This document shows, piece after piece, positions 45,501 through 54,252 of a stretch of DNA of 64,000 nucleotides. Position 1 is the stretch's first letter; every line of letters starts with the position of its first letter. The DNA is from Gammaproteobacteria bacterium (GTDB taxonomy: Bacteria; Pseudomonadota; Gammaproteobacteria; UBA6429; Thiohalophilaceae), in NCBI GenBank assembly GCA_016194635.1, contig JACQBC010000035.1:1-64000 (forward strand), in the 5' to 3' direction. The position numbers and the translations under genes were made by a program. Under the pieces are notes generated by a model, which was not told the origin of the DNA, ran no database searches, and was given only the letters and a program-made list of their open reading frames with translations.

Positions 45501-46415
45501 GGCATCCGGCGTCACCATGCGCCAGGAGACCAGATTATCCAGCGCCGTGCCCCACAGCACAGCTTTTTTACCGCCCGCATTCATCGCCACATTGCCGCCG
45601 ATACAGGAGGCATCTTGCGAAGTCGGATCGACGGCAAAGACTAATTTGGCGGCATCGGCGGTCTCGGTCACGCGTTTGGTGACCACCCCGGCTTCGGCAC
45701 GAATAGTCGCGACCGGTGTATCCACGCCCGGCAATTGTTTTATCTGAATCGGATCGAGGCGTTCGAGTTTTTCGGTATTGATCACCGCGATTTCGGCGTG
45801 TAACGGCACCGCCCCGCCGGTGTAACCGGTACCGCCCCCGCGCGGGATCATACCCAGTTTTAAATCCAGACAGGCCGCCACCACTGCCTGCACCTCAGTT
45901 TCAGAATCCGGCGAGATCACCACCAAGGGATACTCCACCCGCCAGTCCGAGGCGTCGGTAACGTGCGACACCCGTGCAAACCCATCAAAACAAATATTAT
46001 CGGCGCGGGTGGCCTTCTTTAAGCGCTGCAAAATCGCCTTGCGCAAATCGTATTGCCGCGCAAACCACTGCTGAAACTCGGTGACCGCCTGACGGCTGCG
46101 CTGCAGTAACTGCAACGCCAGCGCATTGCCCTCGGAGCGCTGTTCAATTTGATTGAGCCGCTCATTGAGCGTAGTGAGCAAGGAAAACCGCCGTTTGCGG
46201 TTCTCAATCAAATCGTCCTGAATCATCGGGTTACGGCTCACCACCCACATATCCCCCAGCACCTCGAACAACATCCGCGCCGAGCGGCCCGTCACCCGCT
46301 CATCGCGCAATTGATTCAATACCTCCCACATCCCCTCGCCCAGAAAACGCATGACGATCTCTCGGTCGGAGAAGGAGGTGTAGTTATAGGGGATTTCGCG
46401 GAGTTTGGGGGTCAT
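42564..46415 (-). CDS. Giant FAD-linked oxidase / Fe-S / CCG oxidoreductase with DUF3683
   Basis: A 1283-residue fusion. Residues 1-140 are DUF3683 ([20 protein letters not shown]). About 165-340 is an FAD_binding_4 domain ([19 protein letters not shown], then [20 protein letters not shown]). About 560-780 is the FAD-oxidase C-terminal domain ([27 protein letters not shown]). Two Fe4S4 motifs follow near 815 ([11 protein letters not shown]) and 875 ([14 protein letters not shown]). The C-terminal third has two CCG domains ([22 protein letters not shown]). The plan equals a GlcD-type dehydrogenase joined to a GlpC-type subunit, so it likely oxidises a 2-hydroxy acid such as D-lactate and passes electrons to quinone. 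Its first about 100 bp are duplicated at 48142-48250. Confidence 0.88.
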   Translation of the reverse strand: MTPKLREIPYNYTSFSDREIVMRFLGEGMWEVLNQLRDERVTGRSARMLFEVLGDMWVVSRNPMIQDDLIENRKRRFSLLTTLNERLNQIEQRSEGNALALQLLQRSRQAVTEFQQWFARQYDLRKAILQRLKKATRADNICFDGFARVSHVTDASDWRVEYPLVVISPDSETEVQAVVAACLDLKLGMIPRGGGTGYTGGAVPLHAEIAVINTEKLERLDPIQIKQLPGVDTPVATIRAEAGVVTKRVTETADAAKLVFAVDPTSQDASCIGGNVAMNAGGKKAVLWGTALDNLVSWRMVTPDANWLVVERLNHNLGKIHLQDQVVFRLSRYAPDTTTLLGEPALLRIPGKLLRKQGLGKDVTNKFLHGLPGIQKEGCDGIITSAEFVLHRGFKFIRTVCLEFFDPDLTRAVPAIVETKDYLDGLTTVALAGMEHLDERYVRAVGYTTKSPRRQLPKMLLLIDIAGDSEEPVASAAAEVVRRANARGGEGFIAVSPEARHRFWADRARTAAIAAHTNAFKINEDVVIPLPRLAEYSDGIERFNIELSIRNKLRILDALQDYFNSEPNELKDPLAADLGGSDAESQQIITAKVQSTLELLDSTRQRWQQVLLNLDHNLAQLQAALPGEEYARLQPTESVFRVYQRRELRISYRKSIAQPLKGLFAGAEFERLRVRLEAIHAEIRSSRLFIAIHMHAGDGNVHTNIPVNSNDYVMLQEADQVVARVMALAQSLGGVISGEHGIGITKLQYLDPASIDEFSAYKRRVDPQDVFNPGKLQHKADLRNAYTPSLRLVEREALILEASELGELNNAVKNCLRCGKCKPVCNTHIPRANLLYSPRNKILATGLIVEAFLYEEQTRRGISLRHFAAMNDVADHCTVCHKCLSPCPVKIDFGDVSVMMRSILRAQGKKSLNIGTAMSLLFLNITRPWMVNTMRTVFIRAGYRAQRLASSVYRHFWPQRPQQLPAATTGKTPLREQVVHFVKRPMPADLPLKTTRALLGLEDNQVIPIVRDPVKTKADSEAVFYFPGCGSERLFSQIGLATLAMLYEAGVQTVLPPGYLCCGYPQASSGDKQKGKQISVSNQVLFHRIANTLNYLDIKTVLVSCGTCIDQLLTYQFEKIFPGCRLMDIHEFLMEKGMRLNEANGRQYLYHDPCHSPMKLHNPVKVATQLLGAKVIQSDRCCGEAGTFAVARPDIATQVRFRKQEELNKGLQQLIGKTRSENNEVKILTSCPACQQGLSRYRDQTGMQTDYIVVELANGLLGEHWQTHFVERATQGGIERVML

Positions 46416-46420
46416 GGGGG
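46312..46420. repeat. 109-bp direct repeat, copy in the oxidoreductase 5' end
   Basis: This segment covers the first 35 codons of the giant oxidoreductase and its start. It is repeated at 48142-48250 with about 4 mismatches and constant offset (1830 bp). The two copies bracket an island with three or four toxin-antitoxin-type genes. The gap-free alignment suggests that the island was inserted by a duplicating or recombination event. Confidence 0.9.
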
Positions 46421-46480
46421 TGAGCAGAACGGGGAATCAGTCTTTATTTTAACACAGACGTTACCTGTCTTTTCGAGATG

Positions 46481-47122
46481 CTACAAATTTACTGGCCTGC
46501 CTGATCGAACCGAAACAACCACATCAATTAACTCCCGCCCCCCACCTTGGTACACAAGTTCTCCTAAATTGACGATGACAGCCTCATCCAAATCCGCTGC
46601 CGTTTTAATAAGTCGAATCAAATCGGCCAGATCAACGGATTTGTTTTCTTCCTGGCGGTTTGGTGATATCGTGGCTGCGAACTTCAACGCAATCGCGGCC
46701 TCACGTGTTGGTATTCGAATCTTGTGTTTACCGGCATGCCGCGTTACCGAGTGGCGATTGACAATCTCCCGAAACAAGGCAAAACCATCTTTGACCAAAT
46801 CAATTCGTTCTGGCTCTGTTGACGACTGGTCACGTGCATCAAAAGTAACGTGAAATACTTTGTCCTTGTAATCAAATTGGCTGTAGTGTTGTTGCATCAA
46901 ACTCACCGCGCGGGAAAAGTCAGCATTTCTGATAAGAAAATCAACATCCACTGTCGCACGCGTAACCCCTGTATAATAGGACAGCATATGTCCGCCTATC
47001 AGTGTATAGCTAATCTGCTCTTGTTCGAACAACGCGGCTACTTGTAACGGATTAATAACGTCATTGTTTGACTGCCGTGAAAGCTCATACGACTTCTGCA
47101 GGTTATCCAGCGATTCCTTCAT
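46481..47122 (-). CDS. Nucleotidyltransferase-fold protein (DUF6036-like)
   Basis: A 213-residue protein whose N-terminal part has the minimal nucleotidyltransferase pattern: YTLIGGHMLSYYTGVTRATV, then DVDFLIRNADFSRAV, giving the GG and D-x-D catalytic motifs. Later blocks are IDLVKDGFALFREIV and IPTREAAIALKFAATISPNR. Such proteins occur as toxin or antitoxin partners (AbiEii/MNT/DUF6036 types). It overlaps the AbrB-like gene by ATGA (47119-47122), a typical two-gene module. The transferred nucleotide and target are unknown. Confidence 0.7.
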   Translation of the reverse strand: MKESLDNLQKSYELSRQSNNDVINPLQVAALFEQEQISYTLIGGHMLSYYTGVTRATVDVDFLIRNADFSRAVSLMQQHYSQFDYKDKVFHVTFDARDQSSTEPERIDLVKDGFALFREIVNRHSVTRHAGKHKIRIPTREAAIALKFAATISPNRQEENKSVDLADLIRLIKTAADLDEAVIVNLGELVYQGGGRELIDVVVSVRSGRPVNL

Positions 47123-47571
47123 AAGGCAATGTAAGTGATCTTTTCCACGCCTACTTGCCGTAATTCGGCCAGGGCGCGTTGTGCCTGTTGCAAGGAATGT
47201 TGAATGACCTGTCGCGCCGCATCCTTGGCGGCCACCAACGTAGCATACGCACCGGGTGTACCCTTGGGCACCTCGCGGATCATCGGCGCAAGGGGATTAA
47301 TCGTTACAACCAAATAATCAACCGAAGTCTCGACATAGGGATTGGCCACGGGTGTCACCTCCGCCGTCATTGCCTGAACCTGCGCAATGGCCTGCTCAAC
47401 GTGCCTTTGCACCGTATCCTGATTCGGGGCCGCCTTGGTTATTTGAATCGCGCCATCATCGGTGAAACATACCTCCAACTCAGCACCCGTCGTGACATTC
47501 AAGTGCGTCAGCACCGCTGACGGTAACCGCACCGCCTGACTATTACCCCACGTACTGACCTTTAATTTCAT
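47119..47571 (-). CDS. AbrB/MazE-type DNA-binding antitoxin
   Basis: A 150-residue protein with an N-terminal SpoVT-AbrB domain (KVSTWGNSQAVRLPSAVLTH, then GAELEVCFTDDGAIQITKA), the swapped-hairpin DNA-binding fold of MazE. The C-terminal part (PLAPMIREVPKGTPGAYATL, then AARQVIQHSLQQAQRAL) is longer than in MazE and may hold the partner-binding region. It precedes the nucleotidyltransferase gene with a 4-bp overlap. It probably represses the module promoter and neutralises the partner. Confidence 0.8.
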   Translation of the reverse strand: MKLKVSTWGNSQAVRLPSAVLTHLNVTTGAELEVCFTDDGAIQITKAAPNQDTVQRHVEQAIAQVQAMTAEVTPVANPYVETSVDYLVVTINPLAPMIREVPKGTPGAYATLVAAKDAARQVIQHSLQQAQRALAELRQVGVEKITYIAL

Positions 47572-47665
47572 AACCCGCCCTATAGTGTATACAATGTATA
47601 TACATTAGCATGAACCGAAGGAGATTGCTTCAGCCTGATATGAGGATTGCTCGAAACTGTGTTAG

Positions 47666-47968
47666 CTAAGCAGCCAATTCAACCAGCGCCTCAGGATATT
47701 TCTGTGCAATTTTCAACAACGATTTCGCCGCTCCCGACGGTTGACGACGACCCTGTTCCCAATCCTGTAAGGTACGCGGCGATACCCCCAGTAACTTTGC
47801 AAATAAAGTCTGCGATAAACCGGTTTTTAGTCGCAGCTCCACAATCCACGAAACTTTCACACGCGTGACGCGGCCTTTTTTACGCGTTTTCATTTCCTTA
47901 ACCGATCGCAATAATTCCGCCCCGATATTCAAGGAAGGGATTCTCGGTGATTTTTTGGATTTAACCAT
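47666..47968 (-). CDS. HigA-type XRE antitoxin
   Basis: From the ATG at 47968 it has 100 residues. The helix-turn-helix is VSWIVELRLKTGLSQTLFAK, then LLGVSPRTLQDWEQGRRQPS, typical of antitoxins of RelE/HigB pairs (helix-turn-helix in the C-terminal half). It overlaps by 8 bp a short upstream frame (47961-48068) that looks like the remains of the toxin. The upstream frame to 48073 in the same phase is not antitoxin-like. It should bind its own promoter. Confidence 0.75.
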   Translation of the reverse strand: MVKSKKSPRIPSLNIGAELLRSVKEMKTRKKGRVTRVKVSWIVELRLKTGLSQTLFAKLLGVSPRTLQDWEQGRRQPSGAAKSLLKIAQKYPEALVELAA

Positions 47969-48068
47969 GGTCAATCTGCGCTTGAATTGCTTTGAGAACA
48001 TGTGCCGGAATACTCTCGCGCACACCGGCCAATCGGGTGAAGGTTGGAGTTTCCACCACGGTAAGCAT
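47961..48068 (-). pseudogene. Truncated toxin remnant before the HigA-type antitoxin
   Basis: A 35-codon frame: MLTVVETPTFTRLAGVRESI, then PAHVLKAIQAQIDHG and a stop. The VVETPTF start is reminiscent of RelE/HigB-like toxins of toxin-first modules, which are normally about 100 residues long. The stop overlaps the antitoxin start. Length and overlap suggest an internally deleted or decayed toxin. It could also be a coincidental short frame; the similarity is weak. Confidence 0.4.
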
Positions 48069-48141
48069 AACAAATATACGGCATTGCCGTAGGTAGAATC
48101 AAGCCTGATGTTACCTCTGCCCTATCACCCTTTCCGCACGC

Positions 48142-48250
48142 TGATTCAACACCTCCCACATCCCCTCGCCCAGAAAACGCATGACGATCTCCCGGTCGGA
48201 GAAGGAGGTGTAGTTATAGGGGATTTCGCGGAGTTTGGGGGACGTGGGGG
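48142..48250. repeat. 109-bp direct repeat, outer copy
   Basis: Copy of the 5' end of the giant oxidoreductase gene (see 46312-46420), found beyond the toxin-antitoxin island. It includes the region of the oxidoreductase start codon, but here the start triplet (CAT in the plus strand) reads CGT, so this copy cannot begin translation. It marks the distal border of the island. Confidence 0.9.
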
Positions 48251-48326
48251 ATTCGCTGCTTGGGTGGGATTATTCTACATCAGACACACCATGGGATACG
48301 AACAACAAGTAAAAACACTCGCCCAT

Positions 48327-48353
48327 AAAAAACGGGGCCCGAAGGCCCCGTTT
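48327..48353 (-). terminator. Rho-independent terminator of the porin gene
   Basis: On the minus strand AACGGGGCC and GGCCCCGTT form a 9-bp GC-rich stem with a short TTCG loop, followed by TTTTTTATGG. It lies about 47 bp past the porin stop. Confidence 0.9.
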
Positions 48354-48399
48354 CAAGTACATCACAGATTATTATTGTTAAAACTAAACCGGAAAAGGT

Positions 48400-49512
48400 T
48401 TAGAACTTCACTTTCATACCCACTGACCAACCTTTGGGATCCATACCACCGGTAGTGGCCCCGTAGGTCGCATCTTGCGGGTTAGCATGGCCAGCGCCGA
48501 TGACGGAATAGACGCCTCCATTTGCAGCTGTAGTAGCATTGTCATTTTTGACATTGGCATACACTACGTAAACAGCTGTAGACTTACTCATGTTGTAGTC
48601 ATAACCAATCGCTGTTAACTTAGCACCACCGGCACCGGCCGACGTGGTCGTCTTGCCATTATCATTGGCCTTGTAGTATTGCGCTTTAATCATCCCCTGG
48701 CCGATGGTGAAGCCACCACCAATTCCCATCGTATTACGATTGGCGCCTGCAAGGCCACCTTCATCCTTAACCTTTTGATACAAGGCACCCACAACGATAT
48801 TACCCATTGTATATTGGGCGGATACGCGATCAATCGTACTTGAATCACCTTGAGTAGCCGAAAGGGTGATGGGTGCAAGAATCACTTTCTTGTGCGCGTA
48901 ACCAGCGTAGATAGGGCCTTGGCTAAATTGAGCACCGACCGCGGTCTGTTTGGATTTATTCGTTACCGTGGGAGTGTTTTCAGTCGTGGTATTTTCTAAA
49001 CCAATGTTTAACGTAAGTGTAACGCCCGAAAAGCTCGGGGATTCATAGTTCAAGCTGTTCGCTAAACGTTCGTCACCAATGTTCTTACCATTACCACCGC
49101 GGGTTAAAGAGCGGGATTCGCCCAATTGCTCACTCCAGAACATATCAACCTTGCGGCCAATTTGTTTCACAACATCATCGTAGTTACCGGCACGGAAGGT
49201 ACCAAAACCACCTGACAAACCGGCAAATACGTTGCGGTTGATCCAGGGATTACCGCTAGCAGCGGAGGTATCAAAACCAATTTGGAACTCACCGCCGTAA
49301 ATCCCTTTCATCCCATCGCCTAGGTCATCTGAACCTCTAATCCCTATGTACGAGCTGTTACTTGATAACGTTGTCACTTTACTGTCGGTACTGTTACCAT
49401 TATTTAAGCCATCTACCGACAAATGAATAGCGCCGTATACTTCCGGGGCGGCGTGAACTACTGGAGCTGCCAGGCCCGCTAAAACCGCGGCTGCAATAAA
49501 TTTCATCTTCAT
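48400..49512 (-). CDS. Gram-negative trimeric porin
   Basis: A 370-residue outer-membrane porin. The signal peptide MKMKFIAAAVLAGLAAPVVH ends at a VHA/A site. The mature chain begins APEVYGAIHLSVDGLNN, the typical first beta-strand of OmpC/PhoE-like general porins. YIGIRGSDDLGDGMKGIYGG and FAGLSGGFGTFRAGNYDD are family blocks, and the C-terminus ends in Phe (SVGMKVKF), the BAM recognition signal. Substrate preference cannot be read. It has its own promoter region (49513-49750) shared with the divergent glycosyltransferase gene, and a strong terminator. Confidence 0.93.
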   Translation of the reverse strand: MKMKFIAAAVLAGLAAPVVHAAPEVYGAIHLSVDGLNNGNSTDSKVTTLSSNSSYIGIRGSDDLGDGMKGIYGGEFQIGFDTSAASGNPWINRNVFAGLSGGFGTFRAGNYDDVVKQIGRKVDMFWSEQLGESRSLTRGGNGKNIGDERLANSLNYESPSFSGVTLTLNIGLENTTTENTPTVTNKSKQTAVGAQFSQGPIYAGYAHKKVILAPITLSATQGDSSTIDRVSAQYTMGNIVVGALYQKVKDEGGLAGANRNTMGIGGGFTIGQGMIKAQYYKANDNGKTTTSAGAGGAKLTAIGYDYNMSKSTAVYVVYANVKNDNATTAANGGVYSVIGAGHANPQDATYGATTGGMDPKGWSVGMKVKF

Positions 49513-49754
49513 ACAAAACTCTCCTTATGTGTGTGAGTTTGGTTAGGTTATTATCCCGAGCGGTTTTATACCCTAGCGGCGATGTCGACGCAACAGTTTT
49601 TTCTGTTTTTTACAACATACAGAGGCAATATGTTGTATTTTTACTACAAACGGCTAAAACTCAGATTAATGTTTGGCACTAATTTAAGAGTCAAACCCTA
49701 AAAATCACCCAACGACTATCAATATCAATATGTTATCTACCATACCCTAGCCCT

Positions 49755-51731
49755 ATGAAACCTACGGTCAACCGGAACTCCCCCTGTCCCTGTGGCAGTG
49801 GCAAAAAATTCAAAAAATGCTGTGCGATCCTCAGTAGTCCAAGGGCGATAGCAACTTCAGAACACTATAACCAGCTAGGCAACCAGGAAAGCCGGCAGCG
49901 AAATTACGAACTCGCCTTACTCCATTATCAAATGGCAATTGATCTTGCCCCTAGGGTCGCGGCTTATCACTATAACCAGGGGATGGTGTTGCAATCACAA
50001 CATAAGTACAACGCCGCGGTAACCGCCCAGCTTAACTCACTGAACTGTAATCCCAATTTTGTTCCAGCCCACACTAATCTAAGTACACTGTACTTGTTAC
50101 TTGGACAAAACCAAAAAGCGATTATACATGCGCACAGAGCTGTCGAATTTGATCCCCACCGAGCCCAGGCACACCTTAATCTTGGACTGGCCTATAGAAG
50201 TGGCGGTGAGTTTTCACAAGCATTATTGCACTTGCAACACGGTTTGCAATTAGACCCCGCCGCGCGAGCACTAAATTTGAATAACCTCATCTTGCTCTAT
50301 GAAGATCTGTTGGACCTCTCACAAGCGTATGGTTTGGCCTGTGAAGTAATTCACGATCCAGAAAAATACCACACCGCAATTGCCTCGGCATTACGGGTAT
50401 TTGGGATTATAGGTGACTTTAAACAACGCGATGTATTACTCGAAAAATTCCACCACTTAGCGCGACAGGGTAAATTAGATAGCATTGTACTTGACCCCGG
50501 CATGTTAAACTGCAACTACAGCGCACGGTTCTCGATGGATGAAATGTTTGAATTACACTGTATTACCGGTAAGCTTTTAGAAAAGCAATACGCACCGTTT
50601 AAACAAAACCCGACCTCTCACAATGCTAAAAACCGCCGCTTGCGAATCGGCTATCTTTCTCCAGACTTTAATCACCATTCTGTAGCACGCTTTGTCGCCC
50701 CCGTCATCACGCGGCATGATCGGTCGCGATTGGAAATTACTTGTTACCACATCGGTACGAAAGAAGATGCTGTTACGTCAAGGTTTCGTAAAAACATTGA
50801 ACACTTTAAGCATCTTCCTCGAACTGAGACACCAGAATTAATCGAGCATATCCGTAATGACAATATTGATATCCTCGTTGACCTGGCGGGCTACACCCAA
50901 GGCGGCCGCTTGGCCGTGCTCGCCGGCCGGGTTGCGCCCATGCAGCTTACTTATCTGGGTTACCCAAACACCACCGGACTTTCAACGGTTGACTATCGGA
51001 TCAGCGATCCCTATGTGGATTGCGAGGGCGGTACACGTTATACCGAGAAACTCTTGCGTCTTCCTGAGTGTTTTTTATGTTTTGGAGAATTCCCACAGCC
51101 ATCAAGCGATCCTTCACCCCCTGCGCTCCAGTGTGGTTATGTTACTTTTGGTTGCTTTAATAATCTTTCAAAATTAACCGAACTAACAATATACGCTTGG
51201 GCAGAAATCTTAAAACAAGTGAGCAATTCACGGCTTATGATCAAATCGCGTCATGCCGAACAAAGTATTGTACAAAATCATCTATATAATACCTTTGCCC
51301 GTTATGGCGTGGGCTCAGAGCGCGTTATCCTCCTGGGTTGGAGCACCCATACCGAAGATCACTTATCGCATTACCACTCCATCGATATCGCATTAGATAC
51401 CTTTCCCTATGCTGGCACCACAACGACTTGCGAAGCGTTATGGATGGGGGTGCCGGTCATCACCCTAGTAGGAGCCAGGCATTCCCAGCGTACAGGTCTG
51501 TCGATTCTCAAAAATGTTGGGATGGATGCAACCATCGCCACTACTGAAAATGAGTATATTAATTGCGCGGTACACTATGCGACACAATTACCCGAACTTT
51601 TTCAACTACGAACAGAATTACCACCACGGCTCAGGAATTCTATTTTGTGTAATCCCGAGCGATTTACACAACAACTGGAAACAACCTATGAACAGATATG
51701 GCAGAACCATACAGTAAACGCTACCCTATGA
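49755..51731 (+). CDS. SEC-C / TPR / GT41 (OGT-SPINDLY-like) glycosyltransferase 1
   Basis: A 658-residue protein. The N-terminus is a SEC-C zinc motif (NRNSPCPCGSGKKFKKCC). Residues 35-200 hold about four TPR units (YNQLGNQESRQRNYELALLH, NLGLAYRSGGEFSQALLHL). The C-terminal 380 residues are the O-GlcNAc-transferase (GT41) domain: RIGYLSPDFNHHSVARFVAP with the active-site His, LVDLAGYTQGGRLAVLAGRV, APMQLTYLGYPNTTGLSTVD and GTTTTCEALWMGVPVITLVG. There is no signal peptide, so it should act on cytoplasmic proteins. GT41 enzymes use UDP-GlcNAc, UDP-Glc or GDP-fucose. The neighbouring gmd-fcl genes make GDP-fucose the interesting candidate. Its stop overlaps the next gene by ATGA. Confidence 0.88.
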   Translation: MKPTVNRNSPCPCGSGKKFKKCCAILSSPRAIATSEHYNQLGNQESRQRNYELALLHYQMAIDLAPRVAAYHYNQGMVLQSQHKYNAAVTAQLNSLNCNPNFVPAHTNLSTLYLLLGQNQKAIIHAHRAVEFDPHRAQAHLNLGLAYRSGGEFSQALLHLQHGLQLDPAARALNLNNLILLYEDLLDLSQAYGLACEVIHDPEKYHTAIASALRVFGIIGDFKQRDVLLEKFHHLARQGKLDSIVLDPGMLNCNYSARFSMDEMFELHCITGKLLEKQYAPFKQNPTSHNAKNRRLRIGYLSPDFNHHSVARFVAPVITRHDRSRLEITCYHIGTKEDAVTSRFRKNIEHFKHLPRTETPELIEHIRNDNIDILVDLAGYTQGGRLAVLAGRVAPMQLTYLGYPNTTGLSTVDYRISDPYVDCEGGTRYTEKLLRLPECFLCFGEFPQPSSDPSPPALQCGYVTFGCFNNLSKLTELTIYAWAEILKQVSNSRLMIKSRHAEQSIVQNHLYNTFARYGVGSERVILLGWSTHTEDHLSHYHSIDIALDTFPYAGTTTTCEALWMGVPVITLVGARHSQRTGLSILKNVGMDATIATTENEYINCAVHYATQLPELFQLRTELPPRLRNSILCNPERFTQQLETTYEQIWQNHTVNATL

Positions 51732-54166
51732 CCAATAGAAATGATCCATGCTCTTGTGGAAGTGGCAAAAAATACAAAAAATGTTGCGGAGCCAATAACC
51801 GTCACCCAATTGTTAACTTTGAATTTTCCCTACAATCTGCCTATCAATATTTTCAACGAGGCGAATTAGTCGATTGCGCACGCATAAGCCGAGAGATCAT
51901 TTCTAGTCATCCATCAAATTTTGATGCGCATCACTTACTGGGTCTGAGTGAGTTGCAAATGAACCGTATACAAGCAGCACTGCCATATCTTGAGAAAGCC
52001 GTACGCCTTGCCCCTAACAATGCACTGGCAAAAAATAATTTGGCCTTTACATATTTACAATGTGGGCGCCTCGTCGACGCAAAGAAGGTGGTGCTTCTTG
52101 CTATAAAACTAGAATCCAACATGGCGGATGCCCATAATAATTTAGGACAGATTCTTCTTGAGATGCTTCATGTTGATGAAGCTATAATCGCTTTTAAAAC
52201 CGCAATAACGCTGCAACCAGAAAATGAGGTTTTTACTTATAATCTTGGTGTGGCGCTGCATAAACATAAAAATGATTCGAGGGCAGCTGAAATATTATAT
52301 CGACGTGCCATCGAGCTAAATGCGACATTTGCGCCGGCACTTGTGAATCTTGGTGGCATCATGATAAAAGATAAACGCTGGGCGCATGCCAAAGAATATT
52401 TAGAACGAGCTAATGTACTAGAACGGAACAATCCCCAATTGCTTACCAATCTTGGTTTGGCCTATCAATGGCTAGGCGATAAGAATAAAGCACTGAGTTT
52501 ATACCAACAAGCAATTGATGTTTCACATTATCCTGCAGCATATTTAAATCTAGGGGTATTACTCGAGACTTTAGACAAAAAAGACGAGGCGATTAGAAAC
52601 TATCAAGCGGCTATGTCAAAACATCCTGGCATGATGAAAATCTGCGCCTATTACTTGACTGCACTTGTCAATTCCAAGAAAACCGATGAGGCCTACAAGT
52701 ACATTCTAAATGTTACAGACACAACTTCTTTACGAATTTTCTCGGGCGGAATTATAACTGGCGTCTTGCAAGACACGTGTGCCCACCATAAGTTATCAAA
52801 TGAACTAAGTGAAGTTAAGCAGTTTCTACATTCCATAAACATGGGCATTAGTGACCTATTCAACCTAGATTCATCGATAGACATTCTTGATAATTTTCTA
52901 TTACGGCTAAACTACACCGACTTGTTCTCTGAGTACGAGATATATCAATATCACCTTGCGTGGGGAAAACTAGCCACGCAAATAAAAATGAACCCCAACC
53001 CGCCGCAAAAATTAATACGGAAGAATACAAAAATCAAGATCGGATATATTTCTCCTGATTTTCGTCACCATCCCGTCGGATATTTCATCAGGAATATTAT
53101 TCCCTCGCATAATAAATCCAAATTTGAAATTTACTGTTATTCGCTTTCAAAAAAACAGGATGCACTTACTAATTCCATCATGGAAACATGCGATCACTTT
53201 ATTCCTGCTGCAGATTTAGACGATGCGAAACTTGCTCAACGTATTCATGCTGATCATCTTGACATACTAATACACTTGGCGGGACATACGCTTGGTGGAC
53301 GCATACAGATACTTTCCAGCAGACCGGCGCCGATTCAAATTCTTTACCTTGGTTACCCCAATTCCAGCGGAGCGGATTTTATCGATTATTGGATCACCGA
53401 CCCCTATGCTCATACCGATGAAGACCAACTCCATAGCGAGGAATTGTTGCGTCTTCCCGAGTCATTTCTCTGTTTTGGGGCATTCGCGGACTGTGAAGCT
53501 GCAACCCAACCCCCCGTGGTTGACGCAGGGGTTATTACTTTTGGTTCCTTCAATAATCTTGCGAAGTTGTCACCGACCACCGTGCGTATATGGTCGATGC
53601 TATTAAACTCCGTACCCAATGCTCGATTGTTATTAAAATCCGGCGACCTAAAGTACGATCTGGTTAAAGAAAATATTAAACGCATTTTTGGCGAACATGG
53701 GGTGGACGAGCATCGGTTACAGTTTTCACCCATGATTGATACACGTGAAAAACATTTGGAATATTACAATAATATCGATATCGCCCTGGATCCTATTCCT
53801 TACAATGGAACAACAACGACCTGTGAAGCCCTATGGATGGGCGTGCCGGTACTGACGCTGGTAGGGCAAGTACATCGCCAACGTGTGGGCTACTCCATTC
53901 TCAAGAATATCGGCGTTGAAGATACGATTGCCTACAGTGAACAGGAGTTCGTGGGTATCGCCAAGCATTTCGCGAGTAATCTGGAGGCGTTGAAAACGTT
54001 ACGCAAGCGGGTGGCGGTGGGGATCCGCAAGTCGATTTTGTGTGATCCACAGAGGTTTACGCGGCAGTTTGAAGCAGCGTTAGAGGGGGTTTATCGTGAA
54101 CACCTCAAGAAAGAGGACCGTGCTTTCCCTCGTCCTGACCTTCTCCCCCAGGGAGAAGGGGGTTAG
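51728..54166 (+). CDS. SEC-C / TPR / GT41 (OGT-SPINDLY-like) glycosyltransferase 2
   Basis: An 812-residue paralogue of the preceding protein. From the ATG at 51728 it begins MTNRNDPCSCGSGKKYKKCC, then has about nine TPR units (residues 40-315; AKNNLAFTYLQCGRLVDAKK, ADAHNNLGQILLEMLHVDEA). The GT41 domain follows: KIGYISPDFRHHPVGYFIRN, HLAGHTLGGRIQILSSRPAP and GTTTTCEALWMGVPVLTLVG, with both His residues kept. It overlaps gene 1 by ATGA, so the two are translated together. The last codons (from about 54135) are made by a small palindromic repeat, giving an unusual PQGEGG end. Base composition is AT-richer than the flanking genes, as in gene 1. Confidence 0.88.
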   Translation: MTNRNDPCSCGSGKKYKKCCGANNRHPIVNFEFSLQSAYQYFQRGELVDCARISREIISSHPSNFDAHHLLGLSELQMNRIQAALPYLEKAVRLAPNNALAKNNLAFTYLQCGRLVDAKKVVLLAIKLESNMADAHNNLGQILLEMLHVDEAIIAFKTAITLQPENEVFTYNLGVALHKHKNDSRAAEILYRRAIELNATFAPALVNLGGIMIKDKRWAHAKEYLERANVLERNNPQLLTNLGLAYQWLGDKNKALSLYQQAIDVSHYPAAYLNLGVLLETLDKKDEAIRNYQAAMSKHPGMMKICAYYLTALVNSKKTDEAYKYILNVTDTTSLRIFSGGIITGVLQDTCAHHKLSNELSEVKQFLHSINMGISDLFNLDSSIDILDNFLLRLNYTDLFSEYEIYQYHLAWGKLATQIKMNPNPPQKLIRKNTKIKIGYISPDFRHHPVGYFIRNIIPSHNKSKFEIYCYSLSKKQDALTNSIMETCDHFIPAADLDDAKLAQRIHADHLDILIHLAGHTLGGRIQILSSRPAPIQILYLGYPNSSGADFIDYWITDPYAHTDEDQLHSEELLRLPESFLCFGAFADCEAATQPPVVDAGVITFGSFNNLAKLSPTTVRIWSMLLNSVPNARLLLKSGDLKYDLVKENIKRIFGEHGVDEHRLQFSPMIDTREKHLEYYNNIDIALDPIPYNGTTTTCEALWMGVPVLTLVGQVHRQRVGYSILKNIGVEDTIAYSEQEFVGIAKHFASNLEALKTLRKRVAVGIRKSILCDPQRFTRQFEAALEGVYREHLKKEDRAFPRPDLLPQGEGG
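54139..54159. repeat. 9-bp palindrome at the end of the second GT41 gene
   Basis: CCTTCTCCC (54139-54147) and GGGAGAAGG (54151-54159) form a perfect 9-bp stem with a CCA loop, related to the palindrome at 26239-26259. It lies inside the frame, whose stop follows at 54164, so the repeat has supplied the last codons of the protein. Confidence 0.75.
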
Positions 54167-54252
54167 GGTAACTCCAGTTTATACCCGCTAGGGTACTTCG
54201 GCCCGACAGGCTTTTTATCGGCCAAAAGCGCCCTAATGGGGATAAAGCCGAC

